Below are positions 1 to 10,108 of a DNA stretch of 64,000 nucleotides, piece after piece. Position numbers and translations under genes: made by a program. How positions within the stretch are numbered: the first letter of the stretch is position 1; each line of letters opens with the position of its first letter. Source of the stretch: Desulforamulus ruminis DSM 2154 (lineage in GTDB: Bacteria > Bacillota > Desulfotomaculia > Desulfotomaculales > Desulfotomaculaceae); contig NC_015589.1 in the NCBI RefSeq assembly GCF_000215085.1, forward strand, positions 1,364,001 through 1,428,000. The letters are read 5' to 3'. The notes beneath the pieces were generated by a model. The model did not search any database and was not told the DNA's origin. It saw nothing but the letters and a program-made list of their open reading frames with translations.

Positions 1-273
1 GCTTTAATCAAGCTGATTCATGAACACATGGACGCAGTTAAACAACAGCCCGGTTTAAAGGAAGGGTATGTGGCCAGGGCCAAAGGAAGCCCCAATAAAT
101 TTTTAGTGGCTTCGGTTTGGGAAAACGAAGAGGCTCAACAGGCGGCCATGGTGAAATTAAGCGGCGAGCCGGGGGCGGCCAGAAACTTTTTGGAGATGAT
201 GCAGGTACTGAAGGGGCAGCCGGACTTCGGCAACTATTTGGTGGAAAGCATATCCAAAACGCCAAGCGAATAG
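1..273 (+). CDS. Antibiotic-biosynthesis-monooxygenase-like (ABM fold) protein, 3' part
   Basis: The reading frame is open from the first base and ends at a TAG at 271, so the N-terminus lies outside the window. The visible 90 residues resemble the second half of small dimeric alpha/beta-barrel ABM proteins: a helix with many charged residues, then a strand with VASVWENEEA, then a helix ending in NFLEMM. The V-W-E-N/D strand is typical of ABM domains of quinol monooxygenase or heme-degrading type. Substrate and role cannot be told. It ends 34 nt before the NlpC/P60 gene, which has its own ribosome site, so cotranscription is possible. Family assignment is from overall pattern only. Confidence 0.55.
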   Translation, partial: ALIKLIHEHMDAVKQQPGLKEGYVARAKGSPNKFLVASVWENEEAQQAAMVKLSGEPGAARNFLEMMQVLKGQPDFGNYLVESISKTPSE

Positions 274-307
274 TGTTAACATAGAAGAGCAAAGAAGGAG
301 TGGTCCC

Positions 308-1111
308 ATGCCTGATTTGCGTGAAATAGAAGCAGGCACCTTTGTTCTCACAGCCGCAGCGGTGGCGGACGTGCGGGAGCAGCCGGAGGAAGGGGTTCCG
401 CTGGTGACCCAGTTGTTGATGGGGTGGCCTGCTCAGGTGTTGGGAATGGAAGGCCAATGGCTTCATATTCAAGCGGTGGACGGCTCGCCGGGCTGGACCC
501 CGGTGGACTGTTTCTGCCTGCCTGCCTGGCCTGAAGAAAATCCTGTAGTCCAAGTTGTCCGGGCTACGGCAGGCCTTTATTCCCGTGAGCAGGCAAATAC
601 CTGTTGCGGTACGCTGTTTTTGGGGAGCCGCCTCCGTCTGCTGGAGGAAAAAGAAAAAAATCTCCGGGTTTCTTTGCCCGGAGGAAAGTCTGCTTATCTT
701 TTAAAAGAAGATGTCAAGGTGATTCATTCTAATCAATTAGTTAAAAACCGGGATGTTCTGGCCGCCGCCTACCTTTTTGCAGGGGCGCCCTATCTTTGGG
801 GAGGGATGACCACCCGGGGCGTCGATTGCTCGGGGCTAACCTATATGGCCTATTTTGTCAATGGCTACCAGCTTCCCAGGGACGCTCAGGATCAATTTAA
901 GGCCGGGGCTCCGGTGGAAAGGGACCAGTTGCATGCCGGGGACCTGGTATTCTTCTCCACCATTGACCCCGGGCCTTCCCATGTGGGCATTTATCAGGGG
1001 GAGGGCATGTTTTTTAATGCCCGGACCAAAGAAGGCGTAACCGTCACTTCCCTGCAGGATGACTTTTTTAAACATCGTTATCTGGGAGCCCGGAGATACA
1101 TCGGTTTTTGA
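308..1111 (+). CDS. NlpC/P60 family cell-wall peptidase with SH3-like repeats
   Basis: A 267-residue protein. The C-terminal ~120 residues carry the NlpC/P60 cysteine peptidase signature: GVDCSGL with the catalytic Cys at residue 174, and SHVGIY with the catalytic His at residue 225, preceded by the usual AGAPYLWGG motif. The N-terminal ~140 residues look like two bacterial SH3 modules (VADVREQP start, GWTPVDCF end, then a second module), as in the gamma-D-glutamyl-diamino-acid endopeptidases YkfC/DvlysB that trim murein peptides. No signal peptide is visible, which fits a cytosolic recycling enzyme of the YkfC type better than a secreted autolysin. The ATG has AGAAGGAG nine to ten bases upstream. 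Confidence 0.85.
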   Translation: MPDLREIEAGTFVLTAAAVADVREQPEEGVPLVTQLLMGWPAQVLGMEGQWLHIQAVDGSPGWTPVDCFCLPAWPEENPVVQVVRATAGLYSREQANTCCGTLFLGSRLRLLEEKEKNLRVSLPGGKSAYLLKEDVKVIHSNQLVKNRDVLAAAYLFAGAPYLWGGMTTRGVDCSGLTYMAYFVNGYQLPRDAQDQFKAGAPVERDQLHAGDLVFFSTIDPGPSHVGIYQGEGMFFNARTKEGVTVTSLQDDFFKHRYLGARRYIGF

Positions 1112-1197
1112 ACTTGAGAATTCATTAAGGAATTTCTCTCCTTTTTATAGTATAATGAGGGCAAGTTTAAGATTACATCGATTGGGAGCGGTAAAGC

Positions 1198-1890
1198 ATG
1201 CAAGTTACCGAAGAAATGATTTTTTTTGCCAAATGTACATGCCCTAACTGCGGAAAGGAATTTGAGCATCCGGAAGTGCGCAGCAAGTTTGTCAGCCTGG
1301 AAAAGCAGGACAGTGATTTTTGCGGGTATTACAACAACATTAACCCGGTTTATTATCAGGTTGCCGTTTGTAAACATTGCGGCTACGCCTATACCAAAAG
1401 CTCCAGTTCGCCTCTGGGGGAATATGAAAAGGCGGCGGTCCACTCCATCCTTTCCAACTGGCACAGAGACAGCCACCAGTATGGCGGCTTGCGAACCCTG
1501 GAGCAGGCGGTTAAAAGCTATAAATTGGCCATCCTCTGCCAGGAGCTTAGAAAAGCCAAGGATTCGGTCATGGGTTCCCTTTACCTGAGCCTGGCCTGGT
1601 TATATCGCTACCAGTGCCGGCAGGAAGAGGAAACGCAGGCCCTGCAGCGGGCCTTTGAATTTATGAAGCGGGCCTATGAAAGGGAAACCGCTTCAGAACT
1701 AAAACAGGAATTAAAGCTGATGTATGTTTTAGGCGACCTGGCCTACCGGCTGGGCAACAATAACGAGGCAGTTCAATGGTTCTATGCCGTAACCACCCAT
1801 GAAGGGGCCGACCAATATCCCGTATTTTCCCGTATGGCCAGAAGCCGCTGGCAAGAGATCCGGGAGGAAATCAAGCAGAATAGGGAATAG
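1198..1890 (+). CDS. DUF2225 family protein
   Basis: A 230-residue protein with the DUF2225 layout: an N-terminal zinc-ribbon-like segment (Cys13, Cys15, Cys18 and a later CKHCGYAY motif) followed by an all-helical region resembling tetratricopeptide repeats (paired helices with the A-x-x-x-Y/F-x-x-A pattern from about residue 90). The family is common in Clostridia and has no firmly established biochemical function. A TATAAT at 1151 lies upstream. The gene is monocistronic as far as can be seen, since a 101-bp palindromic element separates it from dnaE. Confidence 0.8.
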   Translation: MQVTEEMIFFAKCTCPNCGKEFEHPEVRSKFVSLEKQDSDFCGYYNNINPVYYQVAVCKHCGYAYTKSSSSPLGEYEKAAVHSILSNWHRDSHQYGGLRTLEQAVKSYKLAILCQELRKAKDSVMGSLYLSLAWLYRYQCRQEEETQALQRAFEFMKRAYERETASELKQELKLMYVLGDLAYRLGNNNEAVQWFYAVTTHEGADQYPVFSRMARSRWQEIREEIKQNRE

Positions 1891-1944
1891 GGGAAAAGGC
1901 AAAAAGAGTCATACAGCGGAACAGGCCGATAACCGGCCGCTAAG

Positions 1945-2045
1945 AATAGAACACGGATGGAACGGATGATAGGATTTACACGGATAGGAAACATCGCAAA
2001 AAATCCGTAAGAATCCGGGGAAATCTGTTAAGTCCGTGTTCTATT
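1945..2045. repeat. 101-bp MITE-like palindromic element
   Basis: The element is bounded by perfect 13-bp inverted repeats, AATAGAACACGGA at 1945-1957 and TCCGTGTTCTATT at 2033-2045. Just inside, the arms stay partly complementary (AACGGAT against AATCTGTT). It carries no open reading frame and sits between the DUF2225 gene and dnaE. A second, left-half copy occurs at 22918-22950, which shows that it is dispersed. Confidence 0.7.
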
Positions 2046-2067
2046 GGTTTTTTAAAAGGAGTGAACG

Positions 2068-5000
2068 ATGCTGGAAAAAGATCAATTTGTACACCTGCAT
2101 CTGCACAGTGAATACAGCCTGTTGGACGGGGCCACCCGGATTAACCAGATGGCCCGAGCGGCCAAGGAACAGGGCATGACCTCTCTGGCCATTACCGATC
2201 ATGGGTGTATGTTTGGGGTGGTGGATTTTTATAAAGCCTGCCAAAAAGAAGGGATTAAGCCCATTCTAGGTTGTGAAGTCTATGTGGCCCGCCGCACCAT
2301 GGCAGACAAAGTTCCCAAAATGGACGACCAGCCCTATCATCTGGTTTTGCTGGCGGAAAACCAGGAGGGGTATCAAAACCTGCTTAAACTGGTTTCTTTG
2401 GGTTACACCGAGGGTTTTTACTATAAACCCCGGGTGGACAAACAGGCTTTAGCCCGCCACCACCGGGGTCTGATTGCTCTGAGCGGCTGCCTGGGCGGCG
2501 AGGTGGCGGCCAAAATTCTGGCAGCCGAGCCCCAGCAGGCCCGGCAGGCGGCCAGAGAGTATGCGGAAATTTTCGGCCGGGGTAATTTCTTTCTGGAACT
2601 GCAGGATCACGGGTTTCAAGAACAAAGGACGGTTAACCGTGAACTGGTCAGAATGTCCGATGAACTGGACCTGCCCCTGGTGGCCACCAATGATGTACAC
2701 TACCTGAGGCGTGAGCATGCCGACATTCAGGACGTTTTGTTATGCATTCAAACAGGCAAAAGCATTAACACACCGGGACGGATGAAGTTTGACTCCCCGG
2801 AAATGTACCTTAAAAACGCCCATGAAATGAATTTGCTTTTCGGGGAAATGCCGGATGCTCTAAAAAACAGCCTGAAGATTGCCGAACGCTGCCGGGTGGA
2901 ATTGGAATTCGGCCACCTGCACCTGCCCTATTTTACCGTACCGGAGGGCTTTTCCCCGGCCAGTTATCTAAAGGAACAATGTCTGACCGGCGCCCTGAAG
3001 CATTACGGCCACTGCAGCGGCCCGGTAGAAGAGCGCCTGGAATACGAGTTGTCGGTCATTCACCAGATGGGCTATGAGGAATATTTTTTAATTGTTTGGG
3101 ATTTTATCAAATACGCCCGGGAAAGGGGCATTGCCGTGGGGCCCGGCCGGGGTTCCGCCGCCGGCAGCATTGTAGCCTATGTCCTGGAAATCACCGGCAT
3201 TGACCCTTTACAGTACGGTTTGCTGTTTGAACGTTTCCTGAACCCCGAAAGAATTTCCATGCCGGATATTGATATTGACTTTGATTATGAGCGCCGGGGC
3301 GAAGTGATCGAGTATATTGTACAAAAATACGGTACCAACCGGGTGGCTCAGATCATCACCTTTGGTACCATGGCCGCCCGGGCGGCCATCCGCGATGTAG
3401 GACGAGCCCTGGACCTGCCCTATGGGGATGTGGACCGGGTGGCTAAAATGGTCCCTTTGGAACTAAATATGACCATTGCCCGGGCGCTGAAAAATTCCCC
3501 GGAATTGAAGACGGCCTACGATCAGGACGCCCAGGTTAAAAAACTGGTGGATACGGCTGCCGAGCTGGAAGGGATGCCCCGTCATGCCTCTACTCATGCG
3601 GCCGGAGTGGTTATTTCCCGGGAGCCTTTGGTGGAATACCTGCCTTTGTATAAAACCTCCGACGGCCAGATCACTACCCAGTTTCCCATGGGCACGGTGG
3701 AGGAGCTAGGGCTGCTGAAGATGGACCTTTTAGGTCTGCGCAACCTTACCGTGATTGCCGAAGCGGTGAATATGATTCGCCGGGAAAAAAATCAGTCCCT
3801 GGACATCAATGCCATCCCCCTGGACGATCCGGCCGCCTATGAAATGCTGACCCGGGGAGAAGGGGTGGGCGTCTTTCAACTGGAAAGCAGCGGCATGCGC
3901 AGCATATTGAGGGAGTTAAAGCCCAATGCCTTTGAAGACATTGTGGCCCTGGTGGCCCTGTACCGGCCGGGTCCCCTGGGCAGCGGCATGGTGGAAGACT
4001 TTATTCAGCGCAAGCACGGACGCACCCTGGTGGATTATTTTCACCCGGATCTGGAGCCGATCCTGAAAGAAACCTACGGGGTCATCCTGTACCAGGAACA
4101 GGTGATGATGATTGCCAGAATGATGGCCGGCTATACCCTGGGGCAGGCGGATTCCCTCAGAAAGGCCATGGGGAAGAAAATTCAGCAAATCATGGCCATG
4201 CATCGCCAATGGTTTATTGAGGGAACCAGCACCGATGAAAAGGGAAAGCCCCTGCAGAGCCCCATTCCGGGAGCGGTTGCCAGAGGGTATAGCCGGCAAC
4301 TGGCGGAAAAAATATTTGACCTGATGGAATATTTTGCCGGTTACGGTTTTAACAAATCCCATTCAGCGGCCTATGCCCTGGTTGCCTACCAAACGGCTTA
4401 TCTGAAGGCCAATTATCCTGTGGAGTACATGGCGGCCCTGCTGACTTCCGTACGGGACAATACGGATAAAGTGGTTTTGTATATTGAAGAATGCCGTCGG
4501 GCGGGCATTAAAGTGCTGCCGCCGGATATCAACCGCAGTCGTGAAAACTTTACGGTGGCCGAAGGTTGTGTCAGGTTTGGTTTGGCGGCGGTGAAAAATG
4601 TCGGCCTGGGTGCGGTGCAGGAGATGATTCAGGCCCGGGAAAAGGATGGGCCTTTTAAAAGTTTTACGGATTTTTGCAGCCGGCTGGACACCAAGGTGGT
4701 AAACCGCCGGGTGCTGGAGAGCTTGATTAAGGCCGGGGCCCTGGATGAATTCGATCACCGGGCTAAATTACTGAGTGGTGTGGATGCGGGCATTGAGTTT
4801 GCCGCCAGGACCCAGAGGGACAGAGAAAAGGGTCAGGTCAATTTATTTGACCTGATGAGCGATCAGCCGGAAGAGGCCATGGAAATCCCCCTGGCGGAGG
4901 TGCCCAAGCTGGCGGCCAAACAGCAACTGCAATATGAAAAAGAGACCTTGGGGTTATACATTTCAGGACATCCTCTTTCAGAGTTTCACTGGGAAATGGA

Positions 5001-5727
5001 GGTTTTGGAAACCCGACAGATTGCGGATCTGGGGGAAATCCCCGATGGGCAGCCCATTCAACTGGCGGTTCTATTTTCCGGGATTAAACGCATCACCTCC
5101 CGCCGGGGTGACCCCATGGCTTTCGGCCAGGCAGAGGATTTAACCGGCAACTGTGAAGTGGTTGTTTTTCCGGATACCTACCGGCGCTGCGGTAAGCTGC
5201 TGGATACCGGCACTCCGCTGCTGGTTATGGGAAAAGTCAGTAACAACGGGGAAGAAGCCAAGGTCCTGGCGGAGGATATGGCCCTGCTGGGGGATATTTC
5301 CAAGGAGTTGTGGTTAAAGCTGCCCTCCGGGGACGATTCCCTGAAAAAACCTTTGGAGGCCCTGCTGGGCCAACATCCCGGCAGCACCCCGGTACACCTT
5401 TTCCACGCGGAGACCCGGGAGGTAAATTCCCTAAAGCAGGTTCTCTGGATTCAGCCTTCCCTGGAGCTTAAACTGGCCCTGACCCGGCTGCTGGGGAACG
5501 ACGGGGTTAAATTGCGCTGCGTCCCGCCCTTTAAAATACCGGCGTCAGCCAACGGCGAAGGCCGCTGGACCCAGGAAAGGAAAACCCCCTTGCGGAGAGA
5601 GGCCCCGGTGCCGCAGGCCCATCCGGCAGCCCCTTTGCCGCTGCCGGGGAGTGGAGGCCAAGAAGAGGCAGAGCGGGTCTTTGACCCGGACCGTTACCCC
5701 CTTCCGGCCAGTCTGCTGGAACTGTAA
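2068..5727 (+). CDS. dnaE: DNA polymerase III subunit alpha (DnaE)
   Basis: A 1219-residue C-family replicative polymerase of the DnaE type. The N-terminal PHP domain begins with HLHLHSEYS (His9, His11, His13) and keeps the metal-binding pattern AITDHG. The palm holds GPGRGSAAGS near residue 355 and the catalytic aspartates in PDIDIDFD (Asp400, Asp402). The fingers and beta-clamp-binding region follow, then a helix-hairpin-helix segment near residues 830-880 and an OB fold from about residue 1000 (IQLAVLFSGIKR). There is no internal 3'-5' exonuclease, which separates it from PolC. The last ~60 residues are proline- and charge-rich. The ATG follows AAAAGGAGTGAACG. Confidence 0.97.
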   Translation: MLEKDQFVHLHLHSEYSLLDGATRINQMARAAKEQGMTSLAITDHGCMFGVVDFYKACQKEGIKPILGCEVYVARRTMADKVPKMDDQPYHLVLLAENQEGYQNLLKLVSLGYTEGFYYKPRVDKQALARHHRGLIALSGCLGGEVAAKILAAEPQQARQAAREYAEIFGRGNFFLELQDHGFQEQRTVNRELVRMSDELDLPLVATNDVHYLRREHADIQDVLLCIQTGKSINTPGRMKFDSPEMYLKNAHEMNLLFGEMPDALKNSLKIAERCRVELEFGHLHLPYFTVPEGFSPASYLKEQCLTGALKHYGHCSGPVEERLEYELSVIHQMGYEEYFLIVWDFIKYARERGIAVGPGRGSAAGSIVAYVLEITGIDPLQYGLLFERFLNPERISMPDIDIDFDYERRGEVIEYIVQKYGTNRVAQIITFGTMAARAAIRDVGRALDLPYGDVDRVAKMVPLELNMTIARALKNSPELKTAYDQDAQVKKLVDTAAELEGMPRHASTHAAGVVISREPLVEYLPLYKTSDGQITTQFPMGTVEELGLLKMDLLGLRNLTVIAEAVNMIRREKNQSLDINAIPLDDPAAYEMLTRGEGVGVFQLESSGMRSILRELKPNAFEDIVALVALYRPGPLGSGMVEDFIQRKHGRTLVDYFHPDLEPILKETYGVILYQEQVMMIARMMAGYTLGQADSLRKAMGKKIQQIMAMHRQWFIEGTSTDEKGKPLQSPIPGAVARGYSRQLAEKIFDLMEYFAGYGFNKSHSAAYALVAYQTAYLKANYPVEYMAALLTSVRDNTDKVVLYIEECRRAGIKVLPPDINRSRENFTVAEGCVRFGLAAVKNVGLGAVQEMIQAREKDGPFKSFTDFCSRLDTKVVNRRVLESLIKAGALDEFDHRAKLLSGVDAGIEFAARTQRDREKGQVNLFDLMSDQPEEAMEIPLAEVPKLAAKQQLQYEKETLGLYISGHPLSEFHWEMEVLETRQIADLGEIPDGQPIQLAVLFSGIKRITSRRGDPMAFGQAEDLTGNCEVVVFPDTYRRCGKLLDTGTPLLVMGKVSNNGEEAKVLAEDMALLGDISKELWLKLPSGDDSLKKPLEALLGQHPGSTPVHLFHAETREVNSLKQVLWIQPSLELKLALTRLLGNDGVKLRCVPPFKIPASANGEGRWTQERKTPLRREAPVPQAHPAAPLPLPGSGGQEEAERVFDPDRYPLPASLLEL

Positions 5728-5740
5728 GGGACCCCAAAAC

Positions 5741-5770
5741 TTGATATCAGCCGGGCTTCACTGGTATAAT
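5741..5770 (+). promoter_or_regulatory. Sigma-A-type promoter for the RCK_C protein gene
   Basis: TTGATA at 5741-5746, an 18-nt spacer and a perfect TATAAT at 5765-5770, starting just after the dnaE stop and lying 35 nt before the next start codon. Confidence 0.65.
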
Positions 5771-5804
5771 CATTGGCACCAAGATCCCCGAGGGGAGAGA
5801 CTGC

Positions 5805-6455
5805 ATGAACCTGATCTTTTTGGTGTCCTTCATCCTGATTTTGTTCATTATTGTGGAAGTGTCGGCCATTGCTTTAAAAATAACCGGTATGGATTTGTAC
5901 AAGGCCCGGTTTCAATCCCTGTCGGCTTTAGTTACGGTGGGTTATACCACCTCGGATTCCGAGCTGGTGGTTCAGCACCCGGCCCGCCGGAGAGTCATCA
6001 TGATTTTAATGGTCATGGGTTATCCGGGAACCGCCACCATTGTGACGGCCCTCATCAACATTCTACGGCATCCCCTGACCCTGCTTCAGGTGGCCACCGC
6101 CGTAATGATCATCCTGGCCGCTGTCAGCGTATTATTTAGTAAACCACTGCGGGTTAAGCTGAACCGAGGGATCGAACGCCAGTTATCCCGCAGTCATGCT
6201 TTACAGAAAAGACCGGTGGAAGAAGTATTAAGGCTGGACGGGCAGCACGGGGTGGCCGAGGTTCAGTTGGACTCCCGGGCCAAATTAGTTGGACAAACCA
6301 TTGCCGGCAGCAAGATCCGAGACCGGGGCATCTTTATTATGGCCATCGAACGGCAGGAGGTTTTCATTCACGCACCCCGGGGCAATGAAAGGTTAACGGA
6401 CGGGGATACCCTGATCCTGTACGGAGAGCTTGCCAGCATCCGCAGCCTGCTTTAG
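5805..6455 (+). CDS. Membrane protein with TrkA-C (RCK_C) regulatory domain
   Basis: A 216-residue protein. Three hydrophobic segments occupy about residues 1-22, 60-85 and 90-112; between the first two is a pore-loop-like stretch with SLSALVTVGYTTSDSE. The C-terminal ~75 residues (AEVQLDSRAKLVGQTI to LILYGELASI) match the TrkA-C domain, which binds a small ligand and gates K+ transporters and other channels. The combination suggests a small ion-flux protein or a regulator of one. No complete ion-selectivity filter can be pointed to, so the transported ion is unknown. It has its own promoter and precedes mtrB. Confidence 0.7.
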   Translation: MNLIFLVSFILILFIIVEVSAIALKITGMDLYKARFQSLSALVTVGYTTSDSELVVQHPARRRVIMILMVMGYPGTATIVTALINILRHPLTLLQVATAVMIILAAVSVLFSKPLRVKLNRGIERQLSRSHALQKRPVEEVLRLDGQHGVAEVQLDSRAKLVGQTIAGSKIRDRGIFIMAIERQEVFIHAPRGNERLTDGDTLILYGELASIRSLL

Positions 6456-6467
6456 ACAAGGCATCGG

Positions 6468-6496
6468 TTGTCAAAAGAACGTAATTATGGTATGAT
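6468..6496 (+). promoter_or_regulatory. Promoter of mtrB
   Basis: TTGTCA at 6468-6473, a 17-nt spacer and TATGAT at 6491-6496. The expected transcription start would lie about 40 nt upstream of the mtrB ATG. Confidence 0.6.
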
Positions 6497-6540
6497 TGGG
6501 ACTGTAAAAAAGAGGAAAATTTGAACCTGGAGTGAGGACA

Positions 6541-6771
6541 ATGGTAGAGAATCAAAACATTACCGGACAATATGTGGTTATTAAAGCCTTGGAGAACGGC
6601 GTCACCATTATCGGACTTACCAGGGGTCGGGATACCAAATTTCATCATTCGGAGAAACTGGACAAGGGTGAGATTATGATTGCCCAGTTTACAGAACATA
6701 CCTCCGCCATCAAGATTCGAGGACGGGCCGAAGTATTGACCAAGCACGGCCAGCTTCGCACCGACGACTAA
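6541..6771 (+). CDS. mtrB: Trp RNA-binding attenuation protein (TRAP)
   Basis: A 76-residue protein that aligns without gaps to Bacillus TRAP through its core: [18 protein letters not shown], then [14 protein letters not shown], then [14 protein letters not shown]. The three RNA-contacting residues of B. subtilis TRAP (Lys37, Lys56, Arg58) are present here as Lys39, Lys58 and Arg60, and the threonine- and glycine-rich loops that close over tryptophan are kept. TRAP forms an 11-subunit ring that, when loaded with tryptophan, wraps RNA carrying about eleven GAG/UAG triplets. Such a target lies 7.5 kb downstream in front of trpE. The ATG at 6541 is preferred over an in-frame GTG at 6532 because GGAG sits eight bases before the ATG. 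Unlike in Bacillus, folE (mtrA) is not adjacent. Confidence 0.96.
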   Translation: MVENQNITGQYVVIKALENGVTIIGLTRGRDTKFHHSEKLDKGEIMIAQFTEHTSAIKIRGRAEVLTKHGQLRTDD

Positions 6772-6998
6772 GGACCCCGGAGAAATATACAATTATTTTA
6801 TGGTTGGCCGGGTCTTTCCCGACCGGTAACAGTATCCAGGGAACTGACTCTGGATATACTTATTTCCGTAGGTATAGAAAAAGCCCGGTAATTCCTAAAA
6901 TCTTATGCAACATGACCGGATAAAAAAGAGGAATACCAAGGGAATGAATAGAAACAACATGTTTAATATGGAATTGAATTTTGAGGGGGCCGTAACAA
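6772..6998 (+). other. Intergenic region with two hairpins
   Basis: Between mtrB and the DUF2007-like gene. It contains a GC-rich imperfect hairpin near 6804-6826 (GGCCGGG/CCCGACC) and a clean stem AGTATCCAG/CTGGATA (6831-6839, 6850-6856). Neither is followed by a U-run typical of an intrinsic terminator. No open reading frame of note is seen. Confidence 0.4.
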
Positions 6999-7190
6999 GT
7001 GTGGACGGTGGTATATATTGCGCCCAACCGAAGAGAAGCAGAGAGACTACAACAAGCATTGTTGCAGGAGGGCTTGTTGGTAAAACTACGCAATATCGGA
7101 CTACCGAATGCAAATGAGAATGGATCGGTAGAAATTTTAGTTCCCGAGTCGGAAGTAGACGAAGCCCTGGAAGTTATCAACACGGTATAG
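6999..7190 (+). CDS. DUF2007-like small protein
   Basis: A 63-residue protein of ferredoxin-like pattern: MWTVVYIAPNRREAERLQQAL, then LLVKLRNIG, then a final strand EILVPESEVDEALEVI. This matches the DUF2007 (putative signal-transducing) family, whose function is unknown. The GTG start is supported by GAGGGGG eleven bases upstream. It stops 26 nt before accD and is probably the first gene of the accD-accA transcript. Confidence 0.65.
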   Translation: MWTVVYIAPNRREAERLQQALLQEGLLVKLRNIGLPNANENGSVEILVPESEVDEALEVINTV

Positions 7191-7216
7191 AGGGTGAATT
7201 AAGGGAGAGGTGAGTC

Positions 7217-8068
7217 TTGGTTTTAGAGATTTTTCGTAAGCCCAAATATGTGACGGTGCGTCCCGAAGGGGTACAGGAAGGAGAAAAAAGAGATATTCCC
7301 GAAGGCCTTTGGGTAAAATGCGCCCGCTGTAATGAAATCCTTTATAACAAAGAACTGGAAAAGAATTTTAAGGTTTGTCATAAATGCAATTTTCACTTTC
7401 GTCTAAATGCCGGCGAAAGGATTCGTCTGACCCTGGACGAGGGTTCCTTTAAAGAATATGATCGGGATTTACTGACGCTGAATCCCCTGGACTTTCCCAA
7501 CTACCAGGAAAAACTGGTGAAGACCCAGGAAGCCACCGGTCTTCAGGAAGGTGTGGTTACCGGGGAAGGCACCATTGAGGGGCACCCGGTGGTCATTGGG
7601 GTCATGGATTCCCATTTTATCATGGGCAGTATGGGTTCGGTGGTGGGAGAGAAAATTGCCCGAGCCATTGAAAAGGCTCTGGAAAAAAGGCTGCCTTTAA
7701 TTATTTTTACCACCTCCGGCGGCGCCAGAATGCAGGAAGGAATTTTGTCCCTGATGCAGATGGCCAAGACTTCCGCTGCTTTGGCAAAATTTGATCAAGC
7801 AGGGTTACTTTATATATCCGTTATTACAGATCCCACCACCGGAGGCGTTACCGCCAGCTTTGCCTCCCTGGGAGATATTATTATCGCCGAACCCGGTGCC
7901 GTCATTGGCTTTACCGGGCCCAGGGTGATCGAACAAACCATCCGGCAGAAGCTGCCCGAAGGTTTCCAGCGGTCGGAATTTATGCGGCAACACGGCCATG
8001 TGGATATGATTGTTCCCCGGGAACGGATGAAGGAAACCTTGTCTCAAATTTTGTCACTGCACACTTAA
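7217..8068 (+). CDS. accD: Acetyl-CoA carboxylase carboxyltransferase subunit beta
   Basis: A 283-residue subunit of the carboxyltransferase that moves CO2 from carboxybiotin to acetyl-CoA in the first step of fatty-acid synthesis. The N-terminal four-Cys zinc ribbon is complete (Cys35, Cys38, Cys54, Cys57). The crotonase-fold body has the expected GGARMQEG and [13 protein letters not shown] stretches that form the oxyanion hole with AccA. The start is a TTG preceded by GGGAGAGGTGA. It is followed 18 nt later by accA, as in most Firmicutes. Confidence 0.96.
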   Translation: MVLEIFRKPKYVTVRPEGVQEGEKRDIPEGLWVKCARCNEILYNKELEKNFKVCHKCNFHFRLNAGERIRLTLDEGSFKEYDRDLLTLNPLDFPNYQEKLVKTQEATGLQEGVVTGEGTIEGHPVVIGVMDSHFIMGSMGSVVGEKIARAIEKALEKRLPLIIFTTSGGARMQEGILSLMQMAKTSAALAKFDQAGLLYISVITDPTTGGVTASFASLGDIIIAEPGAVIGFTGPRVIEQTIRQKLPEGFQRSEFMRQHGHVDMIVPRERMKETLSQILSLHT

Positions 8069-8086
8069 GTCTCAAAGGAGGCCGAT

Positions 8087-9031
8087 ATGGCACTGGATTT
8101 TGAAAAGCCCTTGCTTGAGCTTGAGGCAAAAATTAATGAATTAAAACATTTTACCAATGAAAAGGGTATTGATTTCACCGATGAAATTGTTCTATTAGAG
8201 AAAAAAGCCAGGGAAATGAAGGAAAATATTTACAGTCAACTAACTCCCTGGCAAAAGGTGCAAATTGCCAGACATCCCGCCAGGCCCAATACGCTGGACT
8301 ATATTAAAGCCTTATTTACCGATTTTTATGAAATGCACGGGGACCGTTTCTACGGGGATGATCCGGCCATCATTGGCGGGATTGCCCGTTACAAGGGGAT
8401 GCCCGTAACGGTTATGGGACACCTGAAGGGACATGACACCAAGGAAAATGTAACCCGCAATTTTGGCATGGCCCATCCCGAGGGCTTCCGTAAGTCGTTG
8501 AGATTAATGAAGCAGGCGGAGAAGTTCAAGCGTCCGGTGATTTGCTTTATCGACACCGCCGGGGCCTACTGCGGCATGGGGGCTGAGGAAAGGGGCCAGG
8601 GAGAGGCCATTGCCCGGAATTTGATGGGGATGTCCGCCCTTAAAACTCCGGTGGTTTCCATTGTGATTGGTGAAGGGGGAAGCGGCGGGGCGCTGGCTCT
8701 AGGTGTGGCCAACCGTATTTTAATCCAGGAACACGCCATCTTCTCGGTCAGTTCTCCGGAATCGGCGGCCAGTATTTTATGGAAAGACGGAACCAGGGCC
8801 AGGGAGGCGGCGGAGGTTCTGAAGCTTACCGCTCAGGATTTAAAAGGCTTTGGGATCATTGATGAAATCGTGCCGGAGCCGCTGGGCGGGGCCCACAGCG
8901 ATCTGGCCAAAGCCTACAAGCTGGTGGATGAGGCCCTGGAACGCAATTTACAGCAAGTCCTGGGAAGCCCGGTGGATGAATTGCTGGAAGCCCGTTATAA
9001 AAAATTCCGTAATCTGGGACAATTTGGTTAA
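8087..9031 (+). CDS. accA: Acetyl-CoA carboxylase carboxyltransferase subunit alpha
   Basis: A 314-residue partner of AccD in the alpha2-beta2 carboxyltransferase. An N-terminal helical region (residues 1-60) is followed by the crotonase-type core with FGMAHPEGFRKSLRLM, FIDTAGAYCG and the glycine-rich GEGGSGGALALG that binds the carboxybiotin/CoA groups. Length is normal for the family. The ATG has AAGGAGG seven bases upstream. No biotin carboxylase or carrier gene is in the window, so those subunits lie elsewhere. Confidence 0.96.
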   Translation: MALDFEKPLLELEAKINELKHFTNEKGIDFTDEIVLLEKKAREMKENIYSQLTPWQKVQIARHPARPNTLDYIKALFTDFYEMHGDRFYGDDPAIIGGIARYKGMPVTVMGHLKGHDTKENVTRNFGMAHPEGFRKSLRLMKQAEKFKRPVICFIDTAGAYCGMGAEERGQGEAIARNLMGMSALKTPVVSIVIGEGGSGGALALGVANRILIQEHAIFSVSSPESAASILWKDGTRAREAAEVLKLTAQDLKGFGIIDEIVPEPLGGAHSDLAKAYKLVDEALERNLQQVLGSPVDELLEARYKKFRNLGQFG

Positions 9032-9055
9032 CCAGACAATCTTTATGTTGGGATA

Positions 9056-10082
<1,027 letters not shown>

Positions 10083-10108
10083 GATTTATACATAGAGGGG
10101 GTAACTGC

